The notes: generated from the letters alone by a model not told the origin. Counted from the first letter of the stretch, positions 16,947 to 25,935 are shown. The stretch is DNA of 39,772 bases from Bog-756 sp038210245 (GCA_038210245.1 JBBQWW010000023.1:1-39772), one strand, 5' to 3'. Numbers and translations: made by a program.

Positions 16947-17257
16947 ACCGACCACGGACCCGCCCGGTCCGACTCGGTGGTCCTCCCGGGTGGGTTGCCC
17001 GTCTGGCCGGTCGGGGGGAACCGCGGTCGACCCCTGGCGGCTCCGGCCCCCCGTGAAAATCTCGTAATAATCGTTCGTTTGGGCGTCTACGCCCTGAACC
17101 GTGGGGGATCAGCGACCTAGTCTGGCCCGGAGGGGCCAGGTACGAACCGCTGACTGAAGCCCCGGTGTTGGCCCGGACGTACCTGGTGACCCGACCGCTG
17201 GCGTCGGTACATCGGGTCCCAGGGGTCCCACCGACGATCCCCGGAGGGCCATCAGCT
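16947..17257 (+). other. Leader region of the MMPL gene with two hairpins
   Basis: 311 nt without a gene. An AT-rich patch at 17053-17080 (including TAATAA at 17065) is the most promoter-like stretch; TAGTCT at 17118-17123 with TGAACC 17 nt upstream is another candidate. Hairpins are GGGCG-TCTA-CGCCC (17081-17094) and CTGGCCC-GGAG-GGGCCAG (17122-17139), neither followed by a T run. If transcription starts in the AT-rich patch, the mRNA leader exceeds 150 nt and contains both. I could not match it to a known riboswitch. Confidence 0.5.
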
Positions 17258-19750
17258 TTGTTCGCCGCCTTAGGACGGTTCACCGTACGCTTCCGCTGGC
17301 CGATCATCGCCGGCTGGATGGTGGCCACCGTCCTGCTGGCGCTGTTCCTCCCGTCCCTGTCCAGCGTGGAGAAGTCCTCCAACTCCCAGTTCCTCCCGTC
17401 GACGGCGGCCAGCGTCAGGGCCGACGGCCTGGCCACGCCGTTCAACCCCCAGACCACCTCAACGGTCACCTTTGTGGCCTCGGCCGGACCGGCGGCGGCC
17501 CGGCCCACCACCCAGGCCACCGACCAGAGCCCGGACCGGCCGACGCTGACCGGGTCCGACAACACCGCCATCGCCCGGGTCGAGCAGGCTATGCGCTCTA
17601 TCCCCCGGGTGACCGCCGTGGTGGATCAGGGCGCCTCGACCGACGGGCAGGCCCGCCGGGCCATGGTCGTGCTGGCCGTCCCTCCCGGATCCACCGACAA
17701 GGCGGCGGCCGACACCGTCGCCGGGCTCCGCTCCACCTTCGCCACCTCGGGCGTCCCACCCGGCCTCGACCTCCACCTCGCCGCGGGCGTGGCGGCCGCC
17801 GTCGACCAGCAGAGCCAGAACGGCCATACCCAGACCCTTACCGAGCTGCTGTCGGTACTCTTCATCCTGGCGCTGCTCTTCCTCACCTTCCGGGCCCTGC
17901 TGGCCCCGTTCGTAGCCCTCCTCCCCTCGGTGGTGGCCATGTTCGCCGCCGGTCCGGTCATCGCCGCCTCCACCCACCTCGGCGTGCAGGTCTCCGACCT
18001 CACCCCCATCCTCCTCACCGTGGTTCTGCTCGGTGCCGGTACCGACTACGGGCTGTTCCTCATCTTCAGGGTCCGCGAGGAGCTCCGGAGGGGCAGGCCG
18101 GTCCACGACGCGGTGTCCTTCTCCCTGAGCAAGGTGGGCGAGTCGATCACCTTCTCCGGGCTCACCGTGGTGGGGGCCCTGGCCGCCGTGGTGGTGGCCA
18201 GCTTCGGTCTCTACCAGGGTCTGGGCCCGGCCCTGGCCATCGGGATCGCCGTGGCCCTGGTGGCCAACCTGACCCTGCTGCCCGCTCTGCTGGCCGTGCT
18301 GGGACGCAGTGTGTTCTGGCCCCGGATCCCCACCGAAGGCCAGCGGAGCGGTGGGACCTGGGGCCGCATCGCCGGCAAGGTGGTGGGCCGGCCGGTACTG
18401 ACCCTGGTCATCGGCCTGGTCATCTTCGGCGGGTTGGCCCTGTCCATGCTGGCCTACGCTCCGTCGGGCTTCGGCGACCCGGCCGCTCCGGCCAGCTCCG
18501 ACTCGGGGCAGGGTCAGGCCGTACTGGACGCCACCTTCCCCACCTCCGACTCCGATCCCACCAGTGTCCTGTTCCGGTTGCCCACCTCGGTGTGGAACGA
18601 GCCTCAGGTCCTGACCACCGCCCTCGACGCCCTCCAGCGGTCGGGGCAGTTCCGTGCCGTGACCAGTGCCCTCGACCCCGACGGGGCGGCGGTCACCGCA
18701 TCGGCTCTGGCTGACGCCCACCGACAGCTGGCCCACTTCGGGCCGGCCGCCCAGTTGCCCGTCACCAAGTTGGCCGGGGTGACCCTGAGCCCGACCGTGT
18801 ACGACGCCTACAAAGCCTCGGGCCAGTTCATCAGCGCCGACGGAACGACGGTGCAGTACCTCACGTCCCTGCGGGCCGGGACCTCGACCAGCACCGTGGC
18901 CGCCGACGCCATGCCGGCGGTGCGCTCGGCGGTGGCGCAGGTGGCCCGTGAGGTGGGGGCCACCTCGTCAGGGGTGGCCGGCTACGCCCCGGTGGCCGCC
19001 GACGTCGGCTCCATCTCGGGGAACGACCTGATGCGGATCATCCCCATCGTCATGATCGTCCTGGCCCTGCTGCTGGCCATCGTCCTGCGCAGCCTGGTGG
19101 CGCCGCTCTACCTGGTGGTGAGTGTCGGCCTCTCCTACCTGGCCTCCCTCGGTCTGGCCGTGCTGGTCTTCGAGCTGATCGGGGGACAGGACGGCATCAA
19201 CTTCGTCCTCCCCTTCTTCATGTTCATCTTCATCATGGCGCTGGGCCAGGACTACAACATCCTGGTCATGACCCGCATCCGTGAGGAGGCCCACCATGCC
19301 CCCATCGGGGTGGCGGTCCGTCGGGCGGTGGAGGCCACCGGGACCACGGTGACCTCGGCCGGACTCATCCTGGCGGGGACGTTCGGGGTCCTCACCGCCA
19401 CCGGTGGCACCCAGGTCCAGGAGATCGGTCTCGGCCTGGCCGCCGGGATCCTCCTCGACACGTTCTTCGTCCGAACCCTGCTGGTCCCGTCGGTCGTCGT
19501 GCTCCTGGGCCGTTGGAACTGGTGGCCCTCCAGGCTCTCCCACGAGGACCACAGCCACGACGAGGTCCTCCCCGATACGGGCACGGAAGGGCGGGACGAG
19601 CGGGGCGGGACGGACGGCGGGCCCGGTGGCGCCGGCAGGCCCGGTGGCCCCGGAGACGTCGGCCCTTGCCCGGCCGGGCTGGTGCTGGAACCCGCACCGG
19701 AATCGGCCGACCGGGCACTGGTCGGCGTCGGGGTCGGGTCCTCCGACTGA
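17258..19750 (+). CDS. MMPL/RND-family membrane exporter
   Basis: 830 residues from TTG at 17258-17260, preferred because GGAGGG lies about 10 nt upstream and the N-terminus then reads LFAALGRFTVRFRWPIIAGWM as in other family members; GTG at 17165 is the longest alternative. Twelve membrane helices are arranged as 1 + 5 and 1 + 5 with two large extracytoplasmic loops (about 35-200 and 440-590). The central block GAGTDYGLFLIFRVREELRRG and its C-terminal partner ALGQDYNILVMTRIREEAHH are the MMPL proton-relay and gating motifs. Members export lipids or siderophores at the cell envelope using the proton gradient. The last 70 residues are an acidic, Gly/Pro-rich cytoplasmic tail. The substrate is unknown. 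Confidence 0.92.
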   Translation: MFAALGRFTVRFRWPIIAGWMVATVLLALFLPSLSSVEKSSNSQFLPSTAASVRADGLATPFNPQTTSTVTFVASAGPAAARPTTQATDQSPDRPTLTGSDNTAIARVEQAMRSIPRVTAVVDQGASTDGQARRAMVVLAVPPGSTDKAAADTVAGLRSTFATSGVPPGLDLHLAAGVAAAVDQQSQNGHTQTLTELLSVLFILALLFLTFRALLAPFVALLPSVVAMFAAGPVIAASTHLGVQVSDLTPILLTVVLLGAGTDYGLFLIFRVREELRRGRPVHDAVSFSLSKVGESITFSGLTVVGALAAVVVASFGLYQGLGPALAIGIAVALVANLTLLPALLAVLGRSVFWPRIPTEGQRSGGTWGRIAGKVVGRPVLTLVIGLVIFGGLALSMLAYAPSGFGDPAAPASSDSGQGQAVLDATFPTSDSDPTSVLFRLPTSVWNEPQVLTTALDALQRSGQFRAVTSALDPDGAAVTASALADAHRQLAHFGPAAQLPVTKLAGVTLSPTVYDAYKASGQFISADGTTVQYLTSLRAGTSTSTVAADAMPAVRSAVAQVAREVGATSSGVAGYAPVAADVGSISGNDLMRIIPIVMIVLALLLAIVLRSLVAPLYLVVSVGLSYLASLGLAVLVFELIGGQDGINFVLPFFMFIFIMALGQDYNILVMTRIREEAHHAPIGVAVRRAVEATGTTVTSAGLILAGTFGVLTATGGTQVQEIGLGLAAGILLDTFFVRTLLVPSVVVLLGRWNWWPSRLSHEDHSHDEVLPDTGTEGRDERGGTDGGPGGAGRPGGPGDVGPCPAGLVLEPAPESADRALVGVGVGSSD

Positions 19751-19840
19751 GCCGGGCGCTGGCAGGTCCGCCGTCGGCGTTCCCCCTGTCCGGGGTCGGG
19801 GCGGTCTGGCCGCCGCGACGACAGAGTACGGTGAACGGGC

Positions 19841-20503
19841 GTGGCCAGCCGAAAGACTCCTCCTCAACGACCCACGGTGGTCCTCCTGGTCCGCCACGGC
19901 AAGACGCCGACCACGGGCAAGGTCCTCCCGGGCCGGGCCGGCGGTCTTCACCTGTCCGACGAGGGCCAGGCCCAGGCTGAGGCGGTGGCGGGACGGATCG
20001 CCGCCCTGGTGGGTCCCGACCGGCCCGGACCGGTGGCCGTCTACGCCTCTCCCCTCGAGCGGACCACCGAGACGGCCAAGCCCATCGCCCGGAAGCTCGG
20101 CCTTCGGGTCCGCACCGAGCGGGGGCTCCTCGAGTGCGACTTCGGACAGTGGACCGGCGCCCAGCTGAAGACCTTGGCCAGTAAGCCCGAGTGGGCGCAG
20201 GTCCAGCGCTGGCCGAGCGGCTTTCGCTTCCCGGGGGGCGAGTCCTTCCTCGAGATGCAGGCCCGCATCACCTCGGCCATCAGCCGCCTCGTGCAGCTCC
20301 ACCCCGGGGAGATCATCGTGGCCGTGTCCCACGCCGATCCGATCAAGGCAGCGGTGGCGGCGGCCGCCGGCACCCACCTCGACCTCTTCCAGCGGCTCAA
20401 CGTCTCCCCGTGTTCGGTCTCGGCCCTGGCCTACAGCGGGGCCGGTCCCCACGTGCTGACCGTGAACTCGACCGGCGCCCTCGGCGAACTGGCCATCGCA
20501 TGA
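19841..20503 (+). CDS. Histidine phosphatase family protein (MSMEG_4193 type)
   Basis: 220 residues from GTG at 19841. The RHG motif LLVRHGKTPTTGKVLPGRAGGLHLSDEGQAQAE (about 16-48), the second-site block VYASPLERTTETAKPIARKLGL, the catalytic acid in ERGLLECDFGQWTGAQL and the second His in VAVSHADPIKAAVAAAAG are all present. This variant, named after MSMEG_4193, is found in actinobacteria in one operon with a DUF3090 and a SCO1664-type protein, often near the mycothiol ligase gene mshC. That is exactly the order here, though mshC is not in the window. Its substrate is not known. A TACGGT lies 8 nt before the start and may be its -10. Confidence 0.93.
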   Translation: MASRKTPPQRPTVVLLVRHGKTPTTGKVLPGRAGGLHLSDEGQAQAEAVAGRIAALVGPDRPGPVAVYASPLERTTETAKPIARKLGLRVRTERGLLECDFGQWTGAQLKTLASKPEWAQVQRWPSGFRFPGGESFLEMQARITSAISRLVQLHPGEIIVAVSHADPIKAAVAAAAGTHLDLFQRLNVSPCSVSALAYSGAGPHVLTVNSTGALGELAIA

Positions 20504-20997
20504 GCGAGGGCTACGACCTCTCCGCCCCCGACCGCATCACCGTGGGCGCGGTCGGCCCGGTAGGTGGCCGGCTGTTCCTCCTGCAGTGCCGGCAGGGGCC
20601 CACCCTCCTCACCCTCAAGATCGAGAAGCAGCAGGTGGCGGTGGTGGCCGACTACCTGGCGCGAATCGTGCGGGACCAGTCGCGCCCGGGCCACCTGCCC
20701 GAGCAGCTCGAGCTCGAGCAGCCGGCCGAGCCAGCCTGGGTGGTGGGCACGGTGGGTGTGTCCTATGACGACGCCGAGGACCGGGTGGTCCTGGTCATCG
20801 AGGAGTTGGTCCCCGAGGAGGAGACCGGGGCCATCGCCCGGCTGTCCATCTCCCGCGAGCAGGCGGCGGCCTTCGCCATCCAGGCCACCCAACTGGTGGA
20901 GTCGGGACGCCCCCCTTGCCCTCTGTGCGGATCGCCCCTCGACCCCTCGGGTCACGAGTGTCCACGGACCAACGGCCACCGTCCTCCGGCGGTGTGA
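20500..20997 (+). CDS. DUF3090 family protein
   Basis: 165 residues from ATG at 20500, overlapping the phosphatase stop by 4 nt. Family features are VGPVGGRLFLLQCRQGPTLLTLKIEKQQVAVVADYLARIV, WVVGTVGVSYDDAEDRVVLVIEELV, LSISREQAAAFAIQATQLVESGRPPCPLCGSPLDPSGHECPRTNG. The C-terminal CPLC...C forms a small zinc-ribbon-like knuckle (Cys at about 143, 146 and 157). It has no assigned function, but its strict co-occurrence with the flanking two genes across actinobacteria indicates a shared pathway. Confidence 0.93.
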   Translation: MSEGYDLSAPDRITVGAVGPVGGRLFLLQCRQGPTLLTLKIEKQQVAVVADYLARIVRDQSRPGHLPEQLELEQPAEPAWVVGTVGVSYDDAEDRVVLVIEELVPEEETGAIARLSISREQAAAFAIQATQLVESGRPPCPLCGSPLDPSGHECPRTNGHRPPAV

Positions 20998-21812
20998 ACG
21001 GCTGGAGCCCCGCGGTCGGTCCCGGGCTCGAGTCGGCCGCCGAGTACCTCCACCGGTGCGAGCTCTCCGTGGTGGGTCGCCTGCCGTGGAGTTCCAATCT
21101 GACCTTTCTGGTGGCGCTGGAGGACAGTGGGTCGGCGAGGGGTGGGGACGGTGCAGATGGGAAGGGCGGCGCGGTGGGGGCAGGCGGCACGGCGGCCGGG
21201 GACCCGGACACCGATCCCGGCCTCCTCCATGCGGTGTACAAGCCGGCCGGCGGCGAGCAGTCCCTGTGGGATTTCCCCGACGGGCTCTACCGCCGAGAGG
21301 TGGCGGCGTTCGTACTGTCGGAGGCGCTGGGTTGGGGACTGGTGCCGCCAACCGTGGAACGGCACGACGGCCCCTTCGGCGCCGGCTCGCTGCAGCTGTT
21401 CGTAGCCGCCGACTACGAACAGCACTACTTCACCCTGTTCGACGAAGGGGGACACGAGGAGGTGCTCCGGGCCATGTGCGCCTTCGACGTCGTGGCCAAC
21501 AACGCCGACCGGAAGAGCGGGCATGTCCTCCTCGGCGACGACGGTCGGTTGTGGGGCATCGACCATGGGCTGTGCTTCCACCGCCAGCCCAAACTACGCA
21601 CCGTGATCTGGGACTTCGCCGACGAGCCGGTCCCACCCCGCCTGCTCGCCGACCTCGGCCAGCTCGCCTCGGGCCTCCCCGACGAGCTCACCCGTCTGCT
21701 CGACGACGAGGAAGTGGCGGGAATCGTCGACCGGATCGATCGCCTGGTCCACACTGGCACCTTCCCGGAGCCCCTCGGGGACCGTCCCCCCTACCCTTGG
21801 CCCCTCGTCTGA
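20994..21812 (+). CDS. SCO1664-family protein (PI3/4-kinase-like fold)
   Basis: 272 residues from GTG at 20994-20996, which overlaps the DUF3090 stop (GTGA); GTG at 20958 is an alternative. Typical blocks: LHRCELSVVGRLPWSSNLTFLV, YKPAGGEQSLWDFPDGLYRREVAAFVLSEALGWGLVPPTV, CAFDVVANNADRKSGHVLLGDDGRLWGIDHGLCFHRQPKLRTVIWDF. NNADRK and GIDHG correspond to the catalytic and metal-binding loops of phosphatidylinositol 3/4-kinase-like enzymes, so ATP-dependent phosphotransfer is plausible. A Gly/Ala-rich insert at about 42-74 interrupts the N-lobe. Third gene of the conserved operon. Confidence 0.92.
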   Translation: MNGWSPAVGPGLESAAEYLHRCELSVVGRLPWSSNLTFLVALEDSGSARGGDGADGKGGAVGAGGTAAGDPDTDPGLLHAVYKPAGGEQSLWDFPDGLYRREVAAFVLSEALGWGLVPPTVERHDGPFGAGSLQLFVAADYEQHYFTLFDEGGHEEVLRAMCAFDVVANNADRKSGHVLLGDDGRLWGIDHGLCFHRQPKLRTVIWDFADEPVPPRLLADLGQLASGLPDELTRLLDDEEVAGIVDRIDRLVHTGTFPEPLGDRPPYPWPLV

Positions 21813-21879
21813 CCCCTCGGTTCGAACAGCAGGAGGGGGTCGGAGAGAGAACCGCTTCGAGCGCGCCGGACCGGACCGG

Positions 21880-23694
21880 TCAGTGTCCCGCCTTGGGCAT
21901 CGGGGCGTAGAGCGCCTGCACCAGTAGGGATGCGTAGTACTTGGCGCCGTCGGGATTGAGGTGCACACCGTCGGGATAGAAGAACTGCGGCGCCGTGGCA
22001 CTGGCCGTGTTCCAGTCCACCAGCACCGCGTTCGGATAGTTCCGGGCCACGGTGGCGAGGCTGTCGTTGACCTGCTGTTGCCAGGGTCGGGGCACATGGG
22101 TGTTGACCAGGACTATCCGCTCGGAGGGACCCAGCGAGTCGAGGAGCGAGGTCAGCTGCTCCGGCGTGAAGGGTCCGTTGGTGCCGAGCTCGATGATCAG
22201 TCGACTGCCCACGGCACCTTCGGCCCGCAGCTGCGGAACGGCCTGCTGCACCTGGGTCATCTGCTGCCCGACCTGGGCGTCGATGGAGATGCCCGGAAGG
22301 GAGGACTGAAGGTAGGGGGCGGCGTCGACCATGATCGAGTCCCCGATCGCCGTCACTCCCTGGCCCGGGGGTGGAGGCCCGGCCGTGGTGGGCGTGGTCG
22401 ATCCGGGAACGGTCCCGGCCGTACCGTGATGGTGGTTGAGGGGAACGATGCTGGTGACCTGCGTGGCTGGATCAGCGGCATCGGCCGACACCAGCCCGAA
22501 CAGACCCACGGCGCACAAGACGGCGTTGACCGAGATGGCCACCGCCAGGACCCAACCGGGCGGGGTGAGGTGGGGCCAGGTCCACTGGCGACTCCGGATC
22601 CGGTGCCACTGGCGACCCAGGGCCCCGTGCCGGACCGGCTGCTCGATGTATCGCCAGGACAGGGCGGCCAGCACCAGGGTGGCGGCGATCTGCAGGCTGG
22701 CCCGCAGCACGCTCGGCGAGGCGTTGAGCGGCGTGGTCAGCACGATGACCGGATAGTGCCAGAGGTAGATCCCGTAGGACCGTTCCCCCACCCACCGGAG
22801 CGGCTCCCAACCCAGGACCATCTCCAGGTGGGAAGCCGGATGGATGGTCACCGCGATGAGCACCGCCGTGAGCAGGGCCAACAGCACCATGCCGCCCTCG
22901 TACAGGAACGAGTCGTACTGGCTGGTCAGCCAGAACATCAGGACGATACCGACCAACGAGAGGCCACCGGCGGCATCGAGCACCCGTCTGGCGCTCTCGG
23001 TCACCGGGGCGAAGGTCTGGTGTCGGGGCAGCACCATGGCCAGCGCCGCTCCGATCAGGAGGGCGAACACCCGGGTGTCGGTGCCGTCATAGACGCGTGT
23101 CGGATCGCCGTCGGGAACGAAGAGGACGGCCATCTCGATGGCCGAGGCGGCCGCCGCTCCCAGGGTGAGGATGACCATGGTCCGCCGGTTGTGGAGGAAC
23201 GTCATGGCCGCCAGCACCAGCAGCGGCCAGAACAGATAGAACTGCTCCTCGATGGACAGCGACCACAGATGGCCGAGCGGGGAGGGTGGTCCGAACTTGG
23301 CGAAGTAGGAGACATGGTGGAAGATGAACCACCAGTTGCTGTAGTAGAAGATCCCGGAGGGGAGGTCGCTGCGTAGGGCGTCCAACTGCGCACGGTCGAA
23401 CAGCGTGGCCCATCCCACCGTGACGAACAGCACCACCAAAAGGGCGGGAAGTAGCCGCCGGGCCCGGCGTATCCAGAACTGGGCCAGAGCGATTCCCCGG
23501 TGCCGGCGGTACTCGGCGACCAACAGGTCGGTGATCAGGTAGCCCGACAGCACGAAGAAGACCTGCACCCCGAGTAGGCCACCCGATGCCCACCCAAAGT
23601 TGAGGTGGAACACGATCACCGACAGGACGGCGATGGCCCGGATGCCGTCCAGGCCCGGCAGATAGGGGCTGGTCCCCTCGACCGGCCTAGGCAC
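21880..23694 (-). CDS. Acyltransferase-3 / SGNH fusion (OafA-like)
   Basis: 604 residues from GTG at 23692-23694 with GGAG 5 nt upstream. Residues about 10-380 are the ten-helix acyltransferase-3 domain, opening with LPGLDGIRAIAVLSVIVFHL, then FFVLSGYLITDLL, FWIRRARRLLPAL and the block GHLWSLSIEEQFYLFWPLL. After a Pro/Thr linker (about 430-445) comes an extracytoplasmic SGNH esterase-like domain with GDS near residue 452 and the acid/His pair in FYPDGVHLNPDGAKYY near 578. Such fusions O-acetylate cell-wall or surface polysaccharides: the membrane part brings the acyl group across and the SGNH part transfers it. It is a single gene with no glycan cluster nearby. Confidence 0.94.
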   Translation of the reverse strand: MPRPVEGTSPYLPGLDGIRAIAVLSVIVFHLNFGWASGGLLGVQVFFVLSGYLITDLLVAEYRRHRGIALAQFWIRRARRLLPALLVVLFVTVGWATLFDRAQLDALRSDLPSGIFYYSNWWFIFHHVSYFAKFGPPSPLGHLWSLSIEEQFYLFWPLLVLAAMTFLHNRRTMVILTLGAAAASAIEMAVLFVPDGDPTRVYDGTDTRVFALLIGAALAMVLPRHQTFAPVTESARRVLDAAGGLSLVGIVLMFWLTSQYDSFLYEGGMVLLALLTAVLIAVTIHPASHLEMVLGWEPLRWVGERSYGIYLWHYPVIVLTTPLNASPSVLRASLQIAATLVLAALSWRYIEQPVRHGALGRQWHRIRSRQWTWPHLTPPGWVLAVAISVNAVLCAVGLFGLVSADAADPATQVTSIVPLNHHHGTAGTVPGSTTPTTAGPPPPGQGVTAIGDSIMVDAAPYLQSSLPGISIDAQVGQQMTQVQQAVPQLRAEGAVGSRLIIELGTNGPFTPEQLTSLLDSLGPSERIVLVNTHVPRPWQQQVNDSLATVARNYPNAVLVDWNTASATAPQFFYPDGVHLNPDGAKYYASLLVQALYAPMPKAGH

Positions 23695-24162
23695 GCTCGC
23701 TCCGGCCCGGTGCGACGGCGATGGTGCCGGTGAGAAGGGACTGAGCAGGCACCGATCGCCAGTTCACCGGTGTCATCGGGCCCGTCAGTCGACGCCCCTC
23801 CGCGAGCGACGGTCTGCCCAGCCTCTCGTCAGGGGACGGACGGCTAGGGCGACGATAAGCGGAGGAGTTCACACCCGTAGGTTCTGTGCGGAAGAGGACG
23901 CTGAGCGCCCAGTATGGCACGCGGCCTGCTCCGATCGGGGTCTCCCCGATCGACCTCCGCACTGCTTTGTGCACGCCGGCCGGCCGGCCGGCCCACGGCT
24001 CCTGGGCCCGCCCCTCGGCGCTCCGATGCCGAGACCAGGCCGCCGGTGAAGCTCGTGCTCGAGGCAGAGCCTCCCGCCGGTGCCGTCCCGCCAGGGCCGG
24101 CCGACAGCCTGGGGACCTCGCGCCCGGTCTGGATGAACCGGGGCCCTCGACCCCCGCCCTGG
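23695..24162. other. Long intergenic region with a strong hairpin
   Basis: 468 nt without a supportable gene. It holds a perfect 9-bp hairpin (23932-23952), an 18-bp run of GCCGG/CCGGC self-complementary sequence (23975-23992), and near its right end CCGGGGC (24138-24144), which pairs with GCCCCGG (24166-24172) inside the end of etfA and may terminate the etf operon. Promoter elements for the acyltransferase gene are not clear; CATACT on the minus strand near 23911-23916 is a weak candidate. Confidence 0.5.
23932..23952. repeat. Perfect 9-bp stem-loop CGATCGGGG-TCT-CCCCGATCG
   Basis: Both arms are fully complementary with a 3-nt loop. It is far from both flanking gene ends (about 240 nt from one and 210 nt from the other) and has no T run, so it is not an ordinary terminator. 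It may be a protein site, part of a non-coding RNA, or a small repeated element. Confidence 0.7.
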
Positions 24163-25134
24163 TCAGCCCCGGGCTTTGAGCGCCTCGATCAACTGGGGCA
24201 GCACCTTGTGGACATCGCCCACGATGCCCAGGTCGGCCACCGAGAAGATGGGGGCATCCTGATCCTTGTTGATGGCCACGATGTTCTTGGAGTTCTTCAT
24301 CCCCACCAGGTGCTGGGTGGCACCCGAGATGCCGCAGGCCACATAGACGGTGGGCTTGACGGTCTTCCCGGTCTGACCGACCTGATGGGAGTACGGCACC
24401 CAGCCGGCGTCGACGATGGCCCGGCTGGCCCCAGCCGCTCCCTTCAGCAGGCCGGCGAGCTCCTCGATGAGGGCGTACTGGTCCTTCTCGCCCAGTCCTC
24501 GGCCGCCGGAGACCACCACGTTGGCCTCGTCGAGCTTCGGACCGGACCGCTCCTCGACGTGCCGGGCCACGATCTTGGCCGCGTTGGCCGCCCCGGTATC
24601 CGGAGCCGGAGCGGACACCACGGCTGCCGGCGCGCCACCCGACGGTTCGGCGGCGAACGACTTGGCCCGGACCACGAAGATCTGTGGACCCTCACCGGTG
24701 AACTTGGCCGAGAGCATCTGGCTGCCACCGAAGATGGCGTGCTGAGACACCAGCCCCCCGTCGCCGGCCGACAGGTCCACCACATTGGTGAGGACGGGAC
24801 GGTCGAGCTTCACCGAGAGGCGACCGGCGATGTCCCGGCCGTCGTAGGTGGCCGGGAAGAGGATGGCGTCGGGCCCACTGCCGGCGGCTACGGCGGCGGC
24901 GATGGTGGCGGCCACCGGGGACCCGGGCAGGGAGCCGGCCAGGTCGCCCACATCGTGGATCGTGGTCACGCCGTAGTCGCCGAGGGTGGCGGCCACCGAA
25001 GCGGTGGCGTCCCCATAGGCGACAGCCTCGACCGTGCCGCCCAGCTCTCGGGCGGCGGTGATCAGTTCGAGTGACGTGGTGATGGGAGCCCCGTCCGCAA
25101 CTTCGGCGAGGACCCAGATCTTGTCGACAGACAT
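24163..25134 (-). CDS. etfA: Electron transfer flavoprotein, alpha subunit
   Basis: 323 residues from ATG at 25132-25134. The C-terminal FAD domain is clear: VVSGGRGLGEKDQYALIEELAGLL, SRAIVDAGWVPYSHQVGQTGKTVKPTVYVACGISGATQHLVGMKNSKNIVAINKDQDAPIFSVADLGIVGD. With EtfB it accepts electrons from acyl-CoA and similar dehydrogenases and passes them to ETF:quinone oxidoreductase. The gene follows etfB after 21 nt, in the usual beta-alpha order. Length and motifs match the housekeeping (group I) ETF and not the bifurcating FixB type. Confidence 0.97.
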   Translation of the reverse strand: MSVDKIWVLAEVADGAPITTSLELITAARELGGTVEAVAYGDATASVAATLGDYGVTTIHDVGDLAGSLPGSPVAATIAAAVAAGSGPDAILFPATYDGRDIAGRLSVKLDRPVLTNVVDLSAGDGGLVSQHAIFGGSQMLSAKFTGEGPQIFVVRAKSFAAEPSGGAPAAVVSAPAPDTGAANAAKIVARHVEERSGPKLDEANVVVSGGRGLGEKDQYALIEELAGLLKGAAGASRAIVDAGWVPYSHQVGQTGKTVKPTVYVACGISGATQHLVGMKNSKNIVAINKDQDAPIFSVADLGIVGDVHKVLPQLIEALKARG

Positions 25135-25155
25135 GTGCGTGTTCTCCTACCGGTC

Positions 25156-25935
25156 CTAGAGGACCTTCAGCTGCTCGAGGAATGCGATGACCCGTGTGTA
25201 GCCGTCGCCCTCGTCGACGACGATCTCGCCGGCGGATCGGGCTTCGGCCTCGGCCACGTCGGTGACCTCTTGGCGGGCCCCGGCCGCTCCGACCTGGCCG
25301 GCATCGAGGCCGAGATCGGCGACGGTGAGCGTCTCGACCGGCTTCGACTTGGCCGCCATGATGCCCTTGAACGACGGGTAGCGGGGCTCGACCACGCCGG
25401 CGGTCACCGTGACCACGGCGGGCAATGGGCTCTCGACCTCGTCGAAGCCGGCCTCGGTCTGACGCTCCACCTTGACCGAGTTCCCGGTGATCTCCACCTT
25501 CTTGGCGAAGGTCACCGACGGCAGACCCAGCAGCTCGGCCACCTGGACCGGGGTGGTGCCGGTGTAGCCGTCGGTGGACTCCGTGGCGGCGAGGACGAGG
25601 TCCGGCTCGGCCCGCTTGATGGCGGCGGCCAGGACCTTGGCCGTACCCAGAGCATCCGTCCCGGCCAGGGACTCGTCACTGATCAGGATGGCCTTGGCCG
25701 CCCCCATGGCCAGCGCCGTGCGCAGCCCGGAGGTCTCGCCGTTGGGAGCCATGGACACCAGGGTGACTTCACCGCCCCCGGCGGCATCGGCGAGCTGAAG
25801 GGCCATCTCCACGCCGTAGGCGTCAGAATCGTCCAGGATCAGTTTTCCCGCTCGGACAAGGTTCTTTGTCCCCGGATCCAATGCGCCGGGTGCGGCGGGA
25901 TCGGGGATCTGCTTCACACAGACAACTACGTTCAT
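25156..25935 (-). CDS. etfB: Electron transfer flavoprotein, beta subunit
   Basis: 259 residues from ATG at 25933-25935. Starts MNVVVCVKQIPDP, as all ETF-beta do. The AMP-binding and recognition-loop segments are ILDDSDAYGVEMALQLADAAGGGEVTLVSMAP, AMGAAKAILISDESLAGTDALGTAKVLAAAIKR, ATESTDGYTGTTPVQVAELLGLP and the loop PRYPSFKGIMAAKSKPVE, whose Leu-type docking region meets acyl-CoA dehydrogenases. It carries structural AMP and forms the heterodimer with EtfA. The pair probably serves beta-oxidation, though no acyl-CoA dehydrogenase lies in the window. The ribosome binding site is weak; AACAAT 8 nt upstream may be a -10. Confidence 0.97.
   Translation of the reverse strand: MNVVVCVKQIPDPAAPGALDPGTKNLVRAGKLILDDSDAYGVEMALQLADAAGGGEVTLVSMAPNGETSGLRTALAMGAAKAILISDESLAGTDALGTAKVLAAAIKRAEPDLVLAATESTDGYTGTTPVQVAELLGLPSVTFAKKVEITGNSVKVERQTEAGFDEVESPLPAVVTVTAGVVEPRYPSFKGIMAAKSKPVETLTVADLGLDAGQVGAAGARQEVTDVAEAEARSAGEIVVDEGDGYTRVIAFLEQLKVL

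Noticed and set aside
17041..17257. ydaO-type (c-di-AMP) riboswitch before the MMPL gene
   Set aside because: The conserved GGGTGAAT-like and CAGCTAACC-like segments of that class are missing; only generic hairpins are seen.
23687..23974. Small minus-strand gene upstream of the acyltransferase gene
   Set aside because: Composition is random-looking, there is no start signal, and the hairpin at 23932-23952 lies inside it.
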